From assembly GCF_963966145.1 (NCBI RefSeq), contig NC_091047.1, forward strand, positions 24,676,001-24,740,000: 64,000 bases of DNA, in the 5' to 3' direction. Positions 1 through 11,305 of this stretch are shown here, piece by piece (the first letter of the stretch is position 1; each line of letters begins with the position of its first letter). The notes beneath the pieces are model-generated. The model was not told the DNA's origin, ran no database searches, and saw only the letters and a program-made list of their open reading frames with translations. A program made the translations under genes and the position numbers. The stretch comes from Tenebrio molitor (taxonomy: Eukaryota > Arthropoda > Insecta > Coleoptera > Tenebrionidae).

Positions 1-1060
1 AATACTAACAACTTGGTTATCAACTTCTAAGAACTGGGACGTTTGTCATGTCAGGCCGCACAAATAAATATGTCATTGGTTTACAATCGAAAATAATTTG
101 AGTTTGTCCATCTTGCAAGTTTATCGCACTGTAGCTGACAATAAGAGTGAACCGTTTCGGTCACGCAGAATTCTGATCCCACTTCTGATATGTAAGACTT
201 GATTTTTGCCCAAGGGCGTTATCCCTCAATATTTGGTAATTAATCGATCAGACTCATCGGTACACATTAAATTAGACAATCTCAGCTACAGTCATACGAT
301 AATCTACAATCGGACTCACCTCCACCTCATCCAGTCATTCAAAGGGTAAAGCACAGGTCCGGACTCGGGTTTGCTCAATGGGACGGTACAAACATGTAAA
401 TGATAAACACCTGACACATCTGTCGCGAATCAAGGTCATACAGTGACTCACCCGGGGGATTCCTCCCCCTAGCTTCTATCATGATGAGGGGCTCGAACCA
501 CGGGCGTCGTCTTCAGAGCGCTACGTTCCGGGATTGCGTTGGATGTTCTAGTAGCACCTGTAATAGCCCCGTGTGCAGTTTGGGGTGCACAGCCCGCCCG
601 CAGTCTCCACAGAGGAAGACCGCCACGGCCAGAGTATGAGCCTACAACCCACTTCCATACGTTACTATGCCCCCTCAGTACCTGGGGACCGGGATGACCT
701 CATAACCTTTTAATCAAGCACGTATGATCGATGCATTTGGTTGCCACCACCAGCCGTCTCTACGAAACGCGCCCGGTCAACGGCCTAGCCGTGTCATGAG
801 CCAAAGGTGCCCCACCCGGACATCCGGTGCTCAGGAATCATACCATGGTATAGGGAGGTTTTACGCATTAAGGTACTGATCTATAGCCCAGGTTGCCCAA
901 ACCTGCTATCACCCAGTTACCAACACACCTGGTAACTGTATCTCTATTCACTACCCCACTTCCGGATCACAACTATTCACCTGCCGTCACTCTCGTACTC
1001 GTACCTTGGACAGCCCGTCGGTTTCAGCTGCCAAGCCCACACTGACTCTCTCTCCTGTGG
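1..1060. other. GC-rich block without coding frame, possibly old retroelement or SINE debris
   Basis: This stretch is visibly richer in G and C than the DNA that follows, most of all from about 440 to 1060, and no long open frame is present. On the minus strand near 490-500 there is a match to the pol III B-box (GGTTCGAGCCC) preceded by TAGCGC-like sequence, so part of it could be a tRNA-derived SINE head. The T-arm stem pairs poorly, so it is not a tRNA gene. No terminal repeats are seen in the window. The assignment is tentative. Confidence 0.25.
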
Positions 1061-1377
1061 AACTGTTAAAAATCACCCCCGAGTCAAGGACCTTTCAGAA
1101 CATAATTTATGAGCCACGTGTTTGGGGTGGAAGAGGTAGTTTTTCTGTTGCGTTTTTAAAATTCTCTTACAGTTGAATATTTTCAATATAAGTACAGTTT
1201 TAAAGTAGGTAAGTAATTTCAAATGACTAACGCCATAAAAGTGCTGTTGCAAATGCAAAGTGGTTTTTTGCAATTTGAGTCAACTTTACATGGCAATGCA
1301 GTAGGACAATTTGAGAGAAAAGAATTGATTTTGTAAAGAGAGAAAGGATTTTAAAACAACGTAACAGAAATTTTTAA

Positions 1378-1767
1378 TATAGTAATGTTAACAAAAAATT
1401 ACTCCCTAGGATTCGAACTTTTAGAGAAATTACGTTTTTCATGTTGTATGTAACTAGAATTTTCAAAAGTAATTTTGAATGCCAAAAGTTGGTTACTATT
1501 AATTGAGAGATTCTTTGTGCAAGTCCAACTAACAATGCCGCTAGAAATCAAAATTGATTGTGGAACGAAAAAACATCCATCAGTTAGCGAGAAATTAGCC
1601 ATTTGCAACTGTTACAAGGAATTCGCTGTCCTACATTTTTGACATGGTTACAGTATCTCTTGTTTGTCACCAGAAACCATATAGCCTCCAACTTAACAAA
1701 ATTTATGGCAACCTAGTAACGAATATCCCTAAATCCTAGGGAGTAATTTATTGTTGACATTACTATA
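1378..1767. mobile_element. MITE, about 390 bp, TA target site
   Basis: Inverted terminal repeats of about 35 bp face each other at 1378-1412 and 1731-1767. Both read TAGTAATGT(T/C)AACAA from the outside, followed by AATTACTCCCTAGGATT. TA lies at both outer edges, as expected for Tc1/mariner-type insertion. There is no transposase; the small open frames inside are not coding. Confidence 0.8.
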
Positions 1768-1778
1768 GATAATAATAC

Positions 1779-2018
1779 GCGTGAGCAATAATAATTGCTG
1801 TTTGAGTTGGCAATAAAACTGGTGACTTTTATGTCATGTTCCAATGAGAAAACCATCTTATCAATAAAAGATTACAAAAAGCAAGACGTTTAAACTTGAA
1901 ATTTCTGTCAGCTGTCAATAATGACAATAAAATAAACGGAAATCGGTACAATTCACAGTCTTCCCAATTTCAAGTAAAATATTTTATTGCCAACTGAAAC
2001 AGTTATTGTTGCTTACGC
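1779..2018. mobile_element. MITE, about 240 bp, core GTTTGAGTTGGCAA
   Basis: Imperfect inverted repeats of about 40 bp occur at 1779-1819 and 1980-2018. Each begins GCGT(G/A)AGCAA from the outside and reaches an inner core CTGTTT(G/C)AGTTGGCAATAAAA. No coding capacity. It abuts a second foldback with the same inner core. Confidence 0.7.
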
Positions 2019-2297
2019 GGTACTACAAGGTGATCAAGAAGGACTGTTTGAGTTGGCAACACAATTTAAGAACATGTTTTGCTCAAAGTGCTTACCATTT
2101 TGCTCTAAACATAAATTAGCTTTTCTTTTTAGGCTCTAGAACAGATTCACCAGCATGTTTAATTTAATTTGAAATGTGAAATGTTACTTGTCAACGATGC
2201 GCCTGTCAGTGTCAACTCGTCAACAACTCCAGTTGTACGATTTAAAAATTAAATTCAGTATTACCAACTCAAACACTCCTTCTTGATCACCCCGTAC
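2019..2297. mobile_element. MITE, about 280 bp, adjacent relative of the preceding one
   Basis: Inverted repeats at 2020-2058 and 2261-2296 share GGTGATCAAGAAGGA and then GTGTTTGAGTTGG. The inner part matches the neighbouring MITE (1779-2018), while the outer part is different. Non-coding. Confidence 0.7.
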
Positions 2298-2593
2298 AAT
2301 GTTGCTGATAAACGAGTGGGTAGTTTTGTTCCAGAACTGGTGCATGATATTTTAATAACGAATTCTGAATTGAAAATCAAGACTAAAATTGAAAGGAAAA
2401 ATGTCGGGGGTCGTACGCTATTTAAACGGTAAGCGATTTTAGTTGATCAAGAACTTCCTTAATTGATTTCTCAAATAAGCTCATTACTTCATTTTATTTT
2501 GACGGAATTGCCATAGCTGATGAAACAACTCTTTGAATTATTCGGCCCACTGCAATCGAATTCATAAATCGTGACATTTTGTCACGTATAGTT

Positions 2594-2948
2594 GAATTTT
2601 TTTAATAAACAATTGTCAAAACGTTGTCTCGTTGGTATGAGCCAAACTGTGATTTTCATGATAATGCGATTGTCACATTGAGTGTCAACATTTTTTTATG
2701 TAACTGAGCCTGCGCCCTAACGAGCGAGAGTTTATTTCAAATTCCAAAAGGTTTTTCCTGATTTCTCATTAAATTTGTTTTGAAAATGAATTCAGGGAAG
2801 AAAAGTACGGGAAGTGAAGTGAACATAACCTTAACCATGATTTGGTGTCAAATTGTTATACAGCTGGTCCATATGTCCAAATTTTAGGGTGGTACAGTAT
2901 GGTTTTTTACTTCATTTGACACTGACAATTGTTTATTAAAAAAATTTC
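2594..2948. repeat. Inverted repeat pair, possible MITE ends
   Basis: A 24-bp sequence (TTTTTTAATAAACAATTGTC core) at 2594-2617 recurs inverted at 2925-2948, about 300 bp apart. It lies just upstream of the transposase remnant starting at 2981, but no target duplication was found, so an independent foldback is as likely as an association. Confidence 0.35.
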
Positions 2949-2980
2949 ACTATAAATCCGAAAATTGAACACCTTTGAAA

Positions 2981-4154
2981 ATGTTTGCCGCTGCAGAGCA
3001 AGGCTGCAGAGTACTGTGATGTGCTCATAGCTTACGAAGTACGTGGTGGAAGTGCTTACGCGGCTGTAGAAGACTACGCTGCGTGCTTTTCTTTTCGACA
3101 GTATCCAACTGCATTTGTAAAGGAGTTGGTGGTGTTCCACCAGAGGCTCGCACTGCAGAAGATGAAAAGGCTGTTTTTCACGTCTTTGAAGACGACTTAA
3201 CCTTGAACATTACAAGCGTTGTTAATATGTCTAACATTTCAAAAAACACAACACAGCAAATTTCTAAAACATTATTAAAGACATGGTTATTATTATACGC
3301 GTCTTAAAAATATCTTGCCGGAAGATCTTCCTCTTGGATTTCAGTTTTGCGAATGGTTACTGCAATAACGTCACGCAAATTCCGATTTTATTTCGTGATG
3401 ATTGTTCTTGGCCAAGAGAAGGAACATTTAACATTCACAATTGCCAGGTGTGGGCAGAATAAAATCCATATGTAATTAATCTTAACGCTTTTCATTATCA
3501 ACTTAACTTGTGGGCTGGGATTTTAGAAGATTCATTGGCAAGTATTAATTACGATTATGAAATTAAATATTTATTATACAGGGTATTTCACGAGTGATAA
3601 TGAGACTGACGGAATTAAAAATGCAACGCGAAATACATTTTCAAAAAAGCCGGATATTTTAATTTCAGTAGCCAGCTTTTTTCGGAAATGTAGTGTGGGT
3701 TGAATTTTCAATTCCGTCGGGCTCATTATCACTCGTGAAATACCCTGTATAGGTGTGAAGTTTTAGATTAGTCCGTTTAAATTTCCTCTAAGATTAAATT
3801 GCGAAATTTATGAGCATTTTATTAACGAAGATTTGCGGGAGCTTCTAGACGACGTGCTATTGCAATTTTTGATACAACACGATGGTGCTCTAGTGTATTA
3901 TTCAATGCACGCCCAACAAGTACTCAATGAAAGATATTCTGACTCTTCTGGATATAACGTGGTTGGCTGATAAATTGGCCAGCGAGATTGCCCGATCTCA
4001 CACCTTTAGACTACTTTTTGTTGAGTCACCAGTGAACATTTTGGAACAATTGAATGATAGATTGCATGAAGCTTTGGCAGCAATTATCCTTCAAATGATT
4101 CTTGCTTACTTGCCTTTGTATCAAATGGGTGGAGTTCATTTTGAAAAATTATAG
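2981..4154 (+). pseudogene. Decayed transposase, DUF4817-type insect Tc1/mariner-like element
   Basis: Remnant of a transposase spread over several frames. The start (ATG near 2981) gives an N-terminal helix-turn-helix region resembling DUF4817, with a Y-x-x-VLIAYEVRGGSAYAA-like stretch. From about 3327 the frame reads LGFQFCEWLL, then DDCSWPREGTFNIHN, then WAGILED, the usual order of the catalytic core in this family. After a MITE insertion (3577-3749) it resumes with FINEDLRELLDDVLL and IQHDGA, and ends GGVHFEKL at 4154 where the family ends GGHFEHLL. Stops and frameshifts show it is dead. The two ends of the protein are nevertheless both recognisable, so the copy inserted nearly full length. 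The family is recognised from motif order, not from a search. Confidence 0.75.
3577..3749. mobile_element. MITE (173 bp) nested in the transposase pseudogene
   Basis: Inverted repeats of about 40 bp run 3577-3616 and 3710-3749, beginning TACAGGGTATTTCACGAGTG from both outer ends. TA flanks both sides (3575-3576, 3750-3751). It splits the transposase remnant between its WAGILED region and its DLRELLDD region, so it is younger than that copy. Confidence 0.9.
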
Positions 4155-4425
4155 AAACAGATGTGTGTCTACAGATTGTTAATTTCTGCGAGAGTTTCGG
4201 TTGTTTATTAAATGTTTCTTTTTATTTTAAGAAAGCAACAAAATATTGTTTTTCTGTTCTGCACTGTTTAAATCCCAGCTTATGTTAAAGCAAAGCAAGA
4301 AAGAAAAAGAAGAAATATGAATAAATTTCTCATCTAGTGTTCCAGTCAAACATGAAAGTAATCTAATTTGCGATTATTTTCAAATTTGATTTTTTCTTAC
4401 TTTATACAAATACATAATGCGAAAT

Positions 4426-5090
4426 CTAGAAAAGTACCCCGAATGCTTGCAGAGTTTCCACGAGGAAAATCCTCTCAAAAAGGAATTCCTTTGATTTTGA
4501 CACAATAAGTCGGTTTCCGATGACATTAATGAAATCGATAGCTTCTTTGCACCAAGGGCCTAAGGTTTCAAAAGCTAAACCTTTAAATATGTAATTTGAC
4601 GAAATAATTGAACTATATTTGCTATGTTTGCGTTTGCAAGCCATTTCAGAGGCAAAACCTGAAACTTCAGAAGTTTTCAAAACGTAACTGTCTGCAACTG
4701 TATCTACAATAGTAATATCCCAAACTAAAGGTTGACCTTTAATCCATGGTACTAAAGTCGTCCCATCTGGGCGTTTTCCATCATCTCGAGATAGTTCGTT
4801 TGGTTTTAAAGTTGAATTAACATGAATAGAAGTCAAAGACCGGTTGATAATAGAATTAATTTCAGTGTGTCTGGAAAATCTACCACTGCTTTTTGAACAA
4901 CCTAGACCGTGGATACCAATTTCGTCAAATTTCGCATTCCATTTGCAAATATGAGGTGTACAAAGATTACAACCCAATCTTAAACCAATACAAACTTGGA
5001 AGGAAGTGTTATCTAAAAGAGTACTAATATTAGGAGAAGGTATTGCATGTAACTAAGATCCTGATTCTCTGCATTGCAAAGCCTTAAATA
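4426..5090 (-). pseudogene. C-terminal fragment of a retroelement-type protein with PDG...VWD nuclease-like motif
   Basis: The minus strand encodes an open stretch of 183 residues (4977 to 4426). It continues upstream, past a stop, to about 5090, where SGS-stop-LHAIPSPN and GLRLGCNLC can be read. Inside it are CSKSSGRFSRH, SRDDGKRPDGTTLVPW, PLVWDITIVDT, KHSKYSSI and FETLGPW. This succession recurs in uncharacterised proteins encoded by invertebrate retroelements. Spacing of RPDG and VWDIT is reminiscent of a PD-(D/E)XK endonuclease fold, as in R2-like LINEs; that is inference. No reverse transcriptase is seen upstream, and the in-frame stop at about 5060 argues it is a fossil fragment. Confidence 0.6.
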
Positions 5091-5156
5091 AAACGAGCCA
5101 AGTCTCTAGGTGAATTAAAGGTTAAGTCATTGGCAATTATTCGTTTGATATTGATA

Positions 5157-5727
5157 CCGTGCGATCGAAAATAAAAAAAATCGAGACGGCCATGATTAAT
5201 AAACTTAAGTTCACAGCACGTAAAAATTTAATTGAAATGTCATCACCATCAGATGTCATTAATTACAATAGTAACTGTCATTCCCGACGTTCAAGGCACT
5301 TACCAACAACTTGCCTTGATTATTTGGTTTTTCCATACCTGAAAAACAACGCGTTCAAAAACAGGCCTGGCACAATTCCCGAATTAATCCAAATAATTAC
5401 TGATAACTGCTATTTAATTGATGTCCCGACTTTGCGAAGGTCATTTGAAAACCTGAAGCGAGGAGAGTAGCATTATGTTTGGAAGCTGAAGGCAGACGTT
5501 TCGAACATTTACTTTAGTTCGTAAATACGATCGGAGCTCCTCATGATTCTTTTACAACCGACAGATCACACATAATGCACCCCTTTATGAGAATCAAGAT
5601 TTCAACGTTCTCAAAATCACTAACCTAACTTTTAAGACTGACATCTGATAATTGAAATTTTAACGAATTGCCAACTGAAATTTTTGGTCACAGCCAACTC
5701 TAATTTTTTTTTTTTTTGAGTTCACGG
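5157..5727 (+). mobile_element. Internally deleted Tc1/mariner-like element keeping a transposase C-terminus
   Basis: The left end reads CCGTGCGATC then an A-rich run and TCGAG; the right end is an inverted, diverged version (GAGTTCACGG, with a T-run and CCAACTC inside). TA lies at 5155-5156 and 5728-5729. Between them, 5159-5470 encodes a fragment ending KNRPGTIPELIQIITDNC, DVPTLRRSFENLKR. After a one-base shift it continues as ALCLEAEGRRFEHLL to about 5515. This is the C-terminal end of the same transposase type as the remnant at 2981-4154. The ends match the small MITEs at 12733, 17151, 19319 and 36697, so this may be a deleted relative of their parent. Confidence 0.65.
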
Positions 5728-8024
5728 TATTATCCCAATTCTTCTGAAATTGTGGGATTGTTGGTCTTTCCTTCTCTCTTTTAGTTTTTTCATTTTCGTT
5801 TTTTTTTTATTTTTTTTTAGACTTGTCAGCTTAATATTTATCGCATTCATCCTCGAGTGACGAGCTCGATATTACATTTCTGCTAAGTATGGACCATTTC
5901 AAGTTATAAGAATTTTGAAAATGTAAATATCTGTTGTTTTCTAGCGATTAGGGTTAGTTACTTAATATACCTTGTAAAAAGTTAAAAAAAGCTTCACACG
6001 ATCAATTAATTTGAATCAAATATCATGCGGCAATTCTGGGACCGCCTGTATAATGTGTAGAAATTATACCTACTTGTACAAATTGTCAACTGATGAGTGA
6101 TGAGTTGATGACTGATGACTAATAGTAATAGGACAACTATACTTCCTCCAAGTAATAGACATAAATATGACTCTCATCAATTCATCATTAAAAACAAATA
6201 TAAAATAACTAACTGTAGACGTGCATAATTGAAACGAAGAATTTAATATAAAATTCTTGTTTCAGTACCGTATCGGAGCTAGTAGACGATCTGAAATTCT
6301 ATTGGATAATGAATCGAATATTTTGGCGGAAGAACAAAACGTGTAGTGTGAATTTTTCAACAACCAATTTCTTACCAGCCCCAAAATCGACACTAGTTTT
6401 AAATAATGCAGCGAGCCGAATAAAAGTTCTATCAATAAGTTTTTTGTTTGTCCGCTGAGAATTTATATAACCTTGAAAACAATTGCATTATATTTTCATA
6501 TTGCACTTGGCATTGTGTATGTAGACAGTTTTTAGTGCTACCAGAAACAAGTAATGTCACTTACCATTTTATGGTTTTTTCATTTTAGGCCGAAATGCGC
6601 GTCACGAAAGCACAAATAATAAACCCCACCTTATTGTTCAATTCTGTTTAAATTTGCACAGGTCCGGGTACGCAGAGAAAATCCTCATTGCGTTTTCCAC
6701 GAGAATAATTGTTATCCGAGGGTCGCGATTTTTATGGGGGTTGACTCGACTGACCGGTCTGATTAATTATGAAAACTCCGTCGAAACTAAACAATTTGGG
6801 AGTGTTTGGGATGCAAAGCGTCTAGGAAATTTTGTTGGGTGAAGTGGATCGATTTTGGGTTTCCACTAGGTTGTACTAAGTTTGAGTGTCGTTGATTCAT
6901 GGGACATTCAATGAATACGCGCAATCATTTGCATACATTGAGTGTACAAACTAAAAACAAAGCCAATCTCTGTCGAGCTCCATCCGTCTGAATTTCAATT
7001 TCAAAGCGTTGTTGCTGCAAAAAAGGAAACACAATGAAATGCAATCGTGCACGCTTATGTGGTTTTCAAACGATTTTCATTACAATATCGATGATAAATA
7101 ATGACGATGAATATTTCTGGATATTCCGGAGTTTTAGACTTTCAGCTTGCCATGTATTGCTTTGACACTGAACTGTCCGGCTGATTTTTGATTTTGACGT
7201 AGATTACATTTTTACATTCCACCCAGTAGCAGGGCAAGAGGCACAACTAAAAATAATTAAATGGAAAAGGTCGAATGTCATATTTTTCGAAAGACTCTTA
7301 ATCAATTTCTGATATTCAAAATTGCAATAAATTGTGTTATTTTGTTCATGTTGAAGTTCAGCTTCTGCGTATTATATTGGGTTCGAATATACAGGGTGAT
7401 TCATGTAGCCCGTTCGCTAGAAACATTCTAATTTCTCAAAATCCTATTAATATGAAAATTGATAGCCGGCTATAATCGACTGCTCCAAGTTCAAATTAAA
7501 TATTTTCAAAATGTTGACACTTCCGGAAATACCGGAAATCGACGCCATCTTTATTTCATTAAATGGAAAGGGCCCACTTTGACTTCAAATTTGGATTCTA
7601 CTTTAAATTTTGAGTTTAGAACGTCCTTTTGTTAACAATTATCTGTAATCATTTTTGATCTACATTATATGTCAACTTTTTCGCAAAAAAACCGGGTTGC
7701 AGGGTTTCAAATAAATATACAGGGTGTCTCAGCCAAGACTTTCGAGCCTAATATCTCGGTTATTTGTCAACGGATTTTTATGAAATTTCAAATACAGATA
7801 TTTTAGACGGTGAAGGTTCAATTAGTAATAAAATAATAAAATTACTTTAAGTTAAAAAATGTAATTTTAACACACATTTCTTTTATTGAAAATTAAGCGC
7901 AACTATTATTATATTGTTAAACATTAAAAAATAGGTGTCTACACAAAAAATTAACTAAATCACTCGTCTGATTCAACGAAAATATTAGATTTTGTTGTTA
8001 AAAATTTAATCTAAATCTTGAAGG
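5728..8024. other. Gene-free stretch with isolated repeat ends
   Basis: No exon or RNA gene is recognised. Two CAGGGTG-type ends (TACAGGGTGATTCATGTAG near 7391 and TACAGGGTGTCTCAGCC near 7717) look like left termini of TA-targeting elements, but no convincing inverted partner was found for either. Poly-T runs lie at 5700-5820. The short open frame at 6654-6842 has no recognisable content. Confidence 0.4.
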
Positions 8025-8417
8025 TACAGTGTGGAATAAAATGATTTACATCTAGTTACCTTTGGAATTTTTGCAATGTAAATCTTCCTGTACTGCTCTA
8101 CTTTTTTTTCGAAGTGTCGAACTATTAGTTCTGTCAATAAATGTCATCAATCGAATTGACAATTGTTACAATTTACTAAATTGAATTAACAAACGTTGGT
8201 GGCCACTTTCAACACTAGCTGTGACTTGCTTTTGTTAGCTCCTTTTTAATTTCAATCTCTACTTTGCATTCATATCATCCCTTCGCAGTAAATCACATTT
8301 GGAATTTGGATATATATTTTGAGGTTAGGCTTTCTTTTTTTTGTAGAGCGGCATTTCGTGTTTTTACAAGGGTAATGCAAAGGTAACTAGATGTAAATCA
8401 TTTTATTCCACACTGTA
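8025..8417. mobile_element. MITE, about 390 bp, near-perfect 40-bp inverted repeats
   Basis: TACAGTGTGGAATAAAATGA opens the element at 8025 and the same sequence, inverted, closes it at 8417. The match continues through TTTACATCTAGTTACCTTTG on both sides. TA at both edges. No coding capacity. Confidence 0.85.
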
Positions 8418-10710
8418 TTTGAGCAGTTACTTTTTGAAACAATTGATGAAAAGTTGCCAAGCAACATTTTGTACACCCTGATTTTTGGCTGATATTTGCG
8501 CCATTAGTGACATTTTTTTATGTTTCATACGCTTACTGCAATTTTTCAAATATGATAATCAAAAAATGTCGAAAACTTAATTTTTTTAATTGACAATACC
8601 ATTTCTGACACTAGATATAAATGTAATATTAAATTTTAAGGCCATTTAAATTTAGCAACACAATGAACAATCCAAATTTGGAAGTGACAAGTGGCGCTTC
8701 CCTAGGCTCGACTTTAGCTTGCTGCGAACGATTTTAGCGTGATGCGAACGCGAACGATTTTTTTCTTCTCAATTATGAAGATGTATGAAAACTATGGAGA
8801 AATTTAAGATGGTACTTTTAACGTGTCTGTTTGGGGCAATATACCGGATGTCCGGGCGAAAAATTCGAGTGCGTTTATCTTCAGTGTTTTTAACGCTACA
8901 GATTTCAAATTTTAAGAATCGAATCACCACATAAGGGGGGCGTATTTGGGTATAGCTATCGCGCCATTACTTTGGATCAAATAAAAGTAAGCTGTTGCAC
9001 TTGATTATTATGTTACACAAGAATATTTTTAATTACTATTTACCCTTTGCTGTGGAGGAGAATAAATGAATGATTTTAAAATCAGAACAGTGGTTTCTAT
9101 TATATTAATTAATCAATCTCAGAACGACACGTTGGTTAAGGGTATTGTTCTAATAATACCTGTCATTACTACTAATCATTTAGAATACGGCCAGTTCTGT
9201 TTAACCTATATTACGTATTCAGGAGATTGACGTGGCGTCAGAGCTAGAGTAATGAAAAATAATGACTTGTAACATGAACTTTTGCTCTCGAACAATCAAT
9301 AAATTTTTTGGGTAGAATTTGGTTAAAATTAATAATCAAATCGTTGTTAAATCATACAATATGGCCATAAATATTGTCTCTCTAAATTTTTTAAATCACG
9401 CATGATAGAGATATCCAACCAGCTGAATCATATGATATCATGTTTATTGTTGTTTAACGCAAAACTGTAGTACAAATCTGAAAAGATAGTGCTGGGGGGC
9501 TGGGGATGCAATTTCCAATAACAAGGTAGGTCATGTGATACATCGTTTGAAAGATATTTCAATTTTCTTTCCAACAATGGCTTCATCTTTCAATTCCATC
9601 ACGTCTTTTTGGAGTTACGATCGTTCCCAGATGGTTTCATAGGCATGCTCGTATTTACAATTTGACACTTTGACAGATGTGTTGTCAAATACTACTTACA
9701 TTATACAATTTTGCAAAACTTACTCTAGGTAGTGGACGGATCATAATGCCGTCAAGTATATTTATTTATGCACCAAAGAATGTTAGAGTAATTTTTTTAC
9801 CGAGAATGGTAGTTTGTAATCATTTATTAAACAAATACTACACCCCCAGGTGTATACTTACAATATTTTTCACATCACCTTTGTATAAAGCGTTATTTTA
9901 GTCTCTCGAAAGAGGGAGTAAAGTAGCACTTTTAGACACTTGGGAGTAATAACACATCCAACTAAGCTAATTTGTTGATAGTGGAATTGAGACTTATTAC
10001 ACATCCCTGAAGTCGGAATAAAAAACTCTTCCAGATTTAATACGAGCGTATTTAAAAATAAAAAGTTGACCGTCGCTGCTAAAATCTAGTTAGTCCTGAA
10101 AATCGTTTAATTAGGTCAGAATGCAGTGTTTAATCAACCGTTTCAGTTGACAATTCGATCGTCGCGATTCGATCTGTAACAAAAGCTCTAGAGCTCGGGG
10201 TGGATATTGTCACCCACTCTGTATATCGCGGGACTAGAGTGCTCTTTCAACTCTCGTGTAATTATTGCGTTCGTGCGATAAACTTACTCGTATATTCGAG
10301 ATGAAAAGATGCACTTTAGTCCCTTGTCATATAATATAAACTCCTTTTCAATAGCATAAGAGTAGGCCATGACCGTGTGAACAGCGCTTTAGATGTCAAA
10401 GGTACTTTACACAAAAAGTATCTAGATTTGTCAGTTTTGTCACCATATTTTATTGACAAATAAGGAGGTTAAGAATCAATTTGTAAATTATACAATTATA
10501 CATACATAATATTTAAACAAATGTCATTTTAACTGTCGACATTGACAATAATTTACCGAAATGCAGTACTGTAAATAAAGAAATACAAAAACACTGCAAG
10601 CAGGGTATACACATGTTTGCCAATAGAAATTTAAATTTCCACAGCCAGCCCTTATGCCAATTCAATTGAAATGGAGTTTACAGTGAGATCATTTACATTT
10701 ATAATTAAAG
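8418..10710. other. Gene-free stretch
   Basis: No recognisable exon. A GC-richer patch near 8690-8960 contains an ACCGGATGTCCGGGCG motif that may be an orphan transposon end. A short inverted repeat built on GGGACTA(G/A)AGTGC lies at 10231-10255 and 10301-10325. The open frame at 9677-9901 resembles nothing known. Confidence 0.35.
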
Positions 10711-11120
10711 TAGGCTATGGGCCAGTTTACAGAAGCGAAATTAAGTTAATCGTAATCAAATGCGAGATTAACTGAACACATGATCAGATTGAACCAATCA
10801 AAGTTTCGGATTCATGGGTTAATCGCGCATTAAAATTTAATTCGAATTAAATATTTAATTCCCTTTCTGTAAACTGGCCCTTAGACTTTTAAGTTAAATT
10901 GCCAACACTGTTGATACCTTGATCTGAATTGTCAAAGTGACGTTTCAAAATTCAAACAAAATATGAAACGGCGAGTAAACAGTTGTATCCAAGCCGGGTG
11001 TTCGATACAACTGTTAACTCGCCGTTTCATATTTTGTGTTGAATTTTTTGAAGCCTCACTTTGACAGTCCAAATTAAGCTCTCAACAGTGTTGCCAATCT
11101 AATTTAAAAGTCATAGCCTA
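10711..11120. mobile_element. Foldback MITE interrupted by a second MITE
   Basis: Outer inverted repeats read TAGGCTATGACTTTTAA then ATTGGCAACACTG on the right (to about 11120). On the left, TAGGCTAT (10711-10718) is separated from GACTTTTAAG (10884 onward) by an inserted element. The centre is a further palindrome built on ATGAAACGGCGAGT(A/T)AACAG around 10965-11030. Removing 10719-10883 restores one long hairpin. Confidence 0.75.
10719..10880. mobile_element. PIF/Harbinger-like MITE, family copy 1
   Basis: Ends are GGGCCAGTTTACAGAAGCG and its inverted counterpart GTAAACTGGCCC. A close copy of the whole element lies at 42362-42513 and shares ATGCGAGATTAACTGAACAC and the palindromic AAATTTAATTCGAATTAA region. 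TAT and TTA triplets lie at the edges, consistent with the TWA target of PIF/Harbinger. It is inserted in the left arm of the element 10711-11120. Confidence 0.8.
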
Positions 11121-11302
11121 TTTATCCTCAAGTAGGCGTTGAAGAGTCGATTGTCAACGCACCACGGATTAGAGATCACGGATCAGCTGTTTAAATCTAA
11201 AACCACACTTTTGCGTTGTTACTCTATCTGAATTGACTGACGAGTGGTGCGTTCACAATCGACTCTTGAACGTCAACTTTGAGGATACATTTTAATGAAC
11301 AC
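11117..11302. mobile_element. Foldback MITE of a four-copy family, copy 1
   Basis: Palindromic element with arms TATCCTCAAGTAGGCGTTGA then GAGTCGATTGT, and inverted GACTCTTGAACGTCAACTTT then GAGGATA. The internal part carries GATCACGGATCAGCTGTTTA. Related copies lie at 11823-12002, 43315-43480 and 50761-50953. Compared with those, the outermost GGGTGTTCATTT is missing on the left, where it abuts the preceding element. Confidence 0.8.
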
Positions 11303-11305
11303 TGG

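Noticed and set aside
7391..7740. Element between two CAGGGTG ends
   Set aside because: The two ends point in the same direction and have different sequences; no inverted partner was found.
9677..9901. Plus-strand frame of 74 codons
   Set aside because: AT-rich composition, no start context, no known motif.
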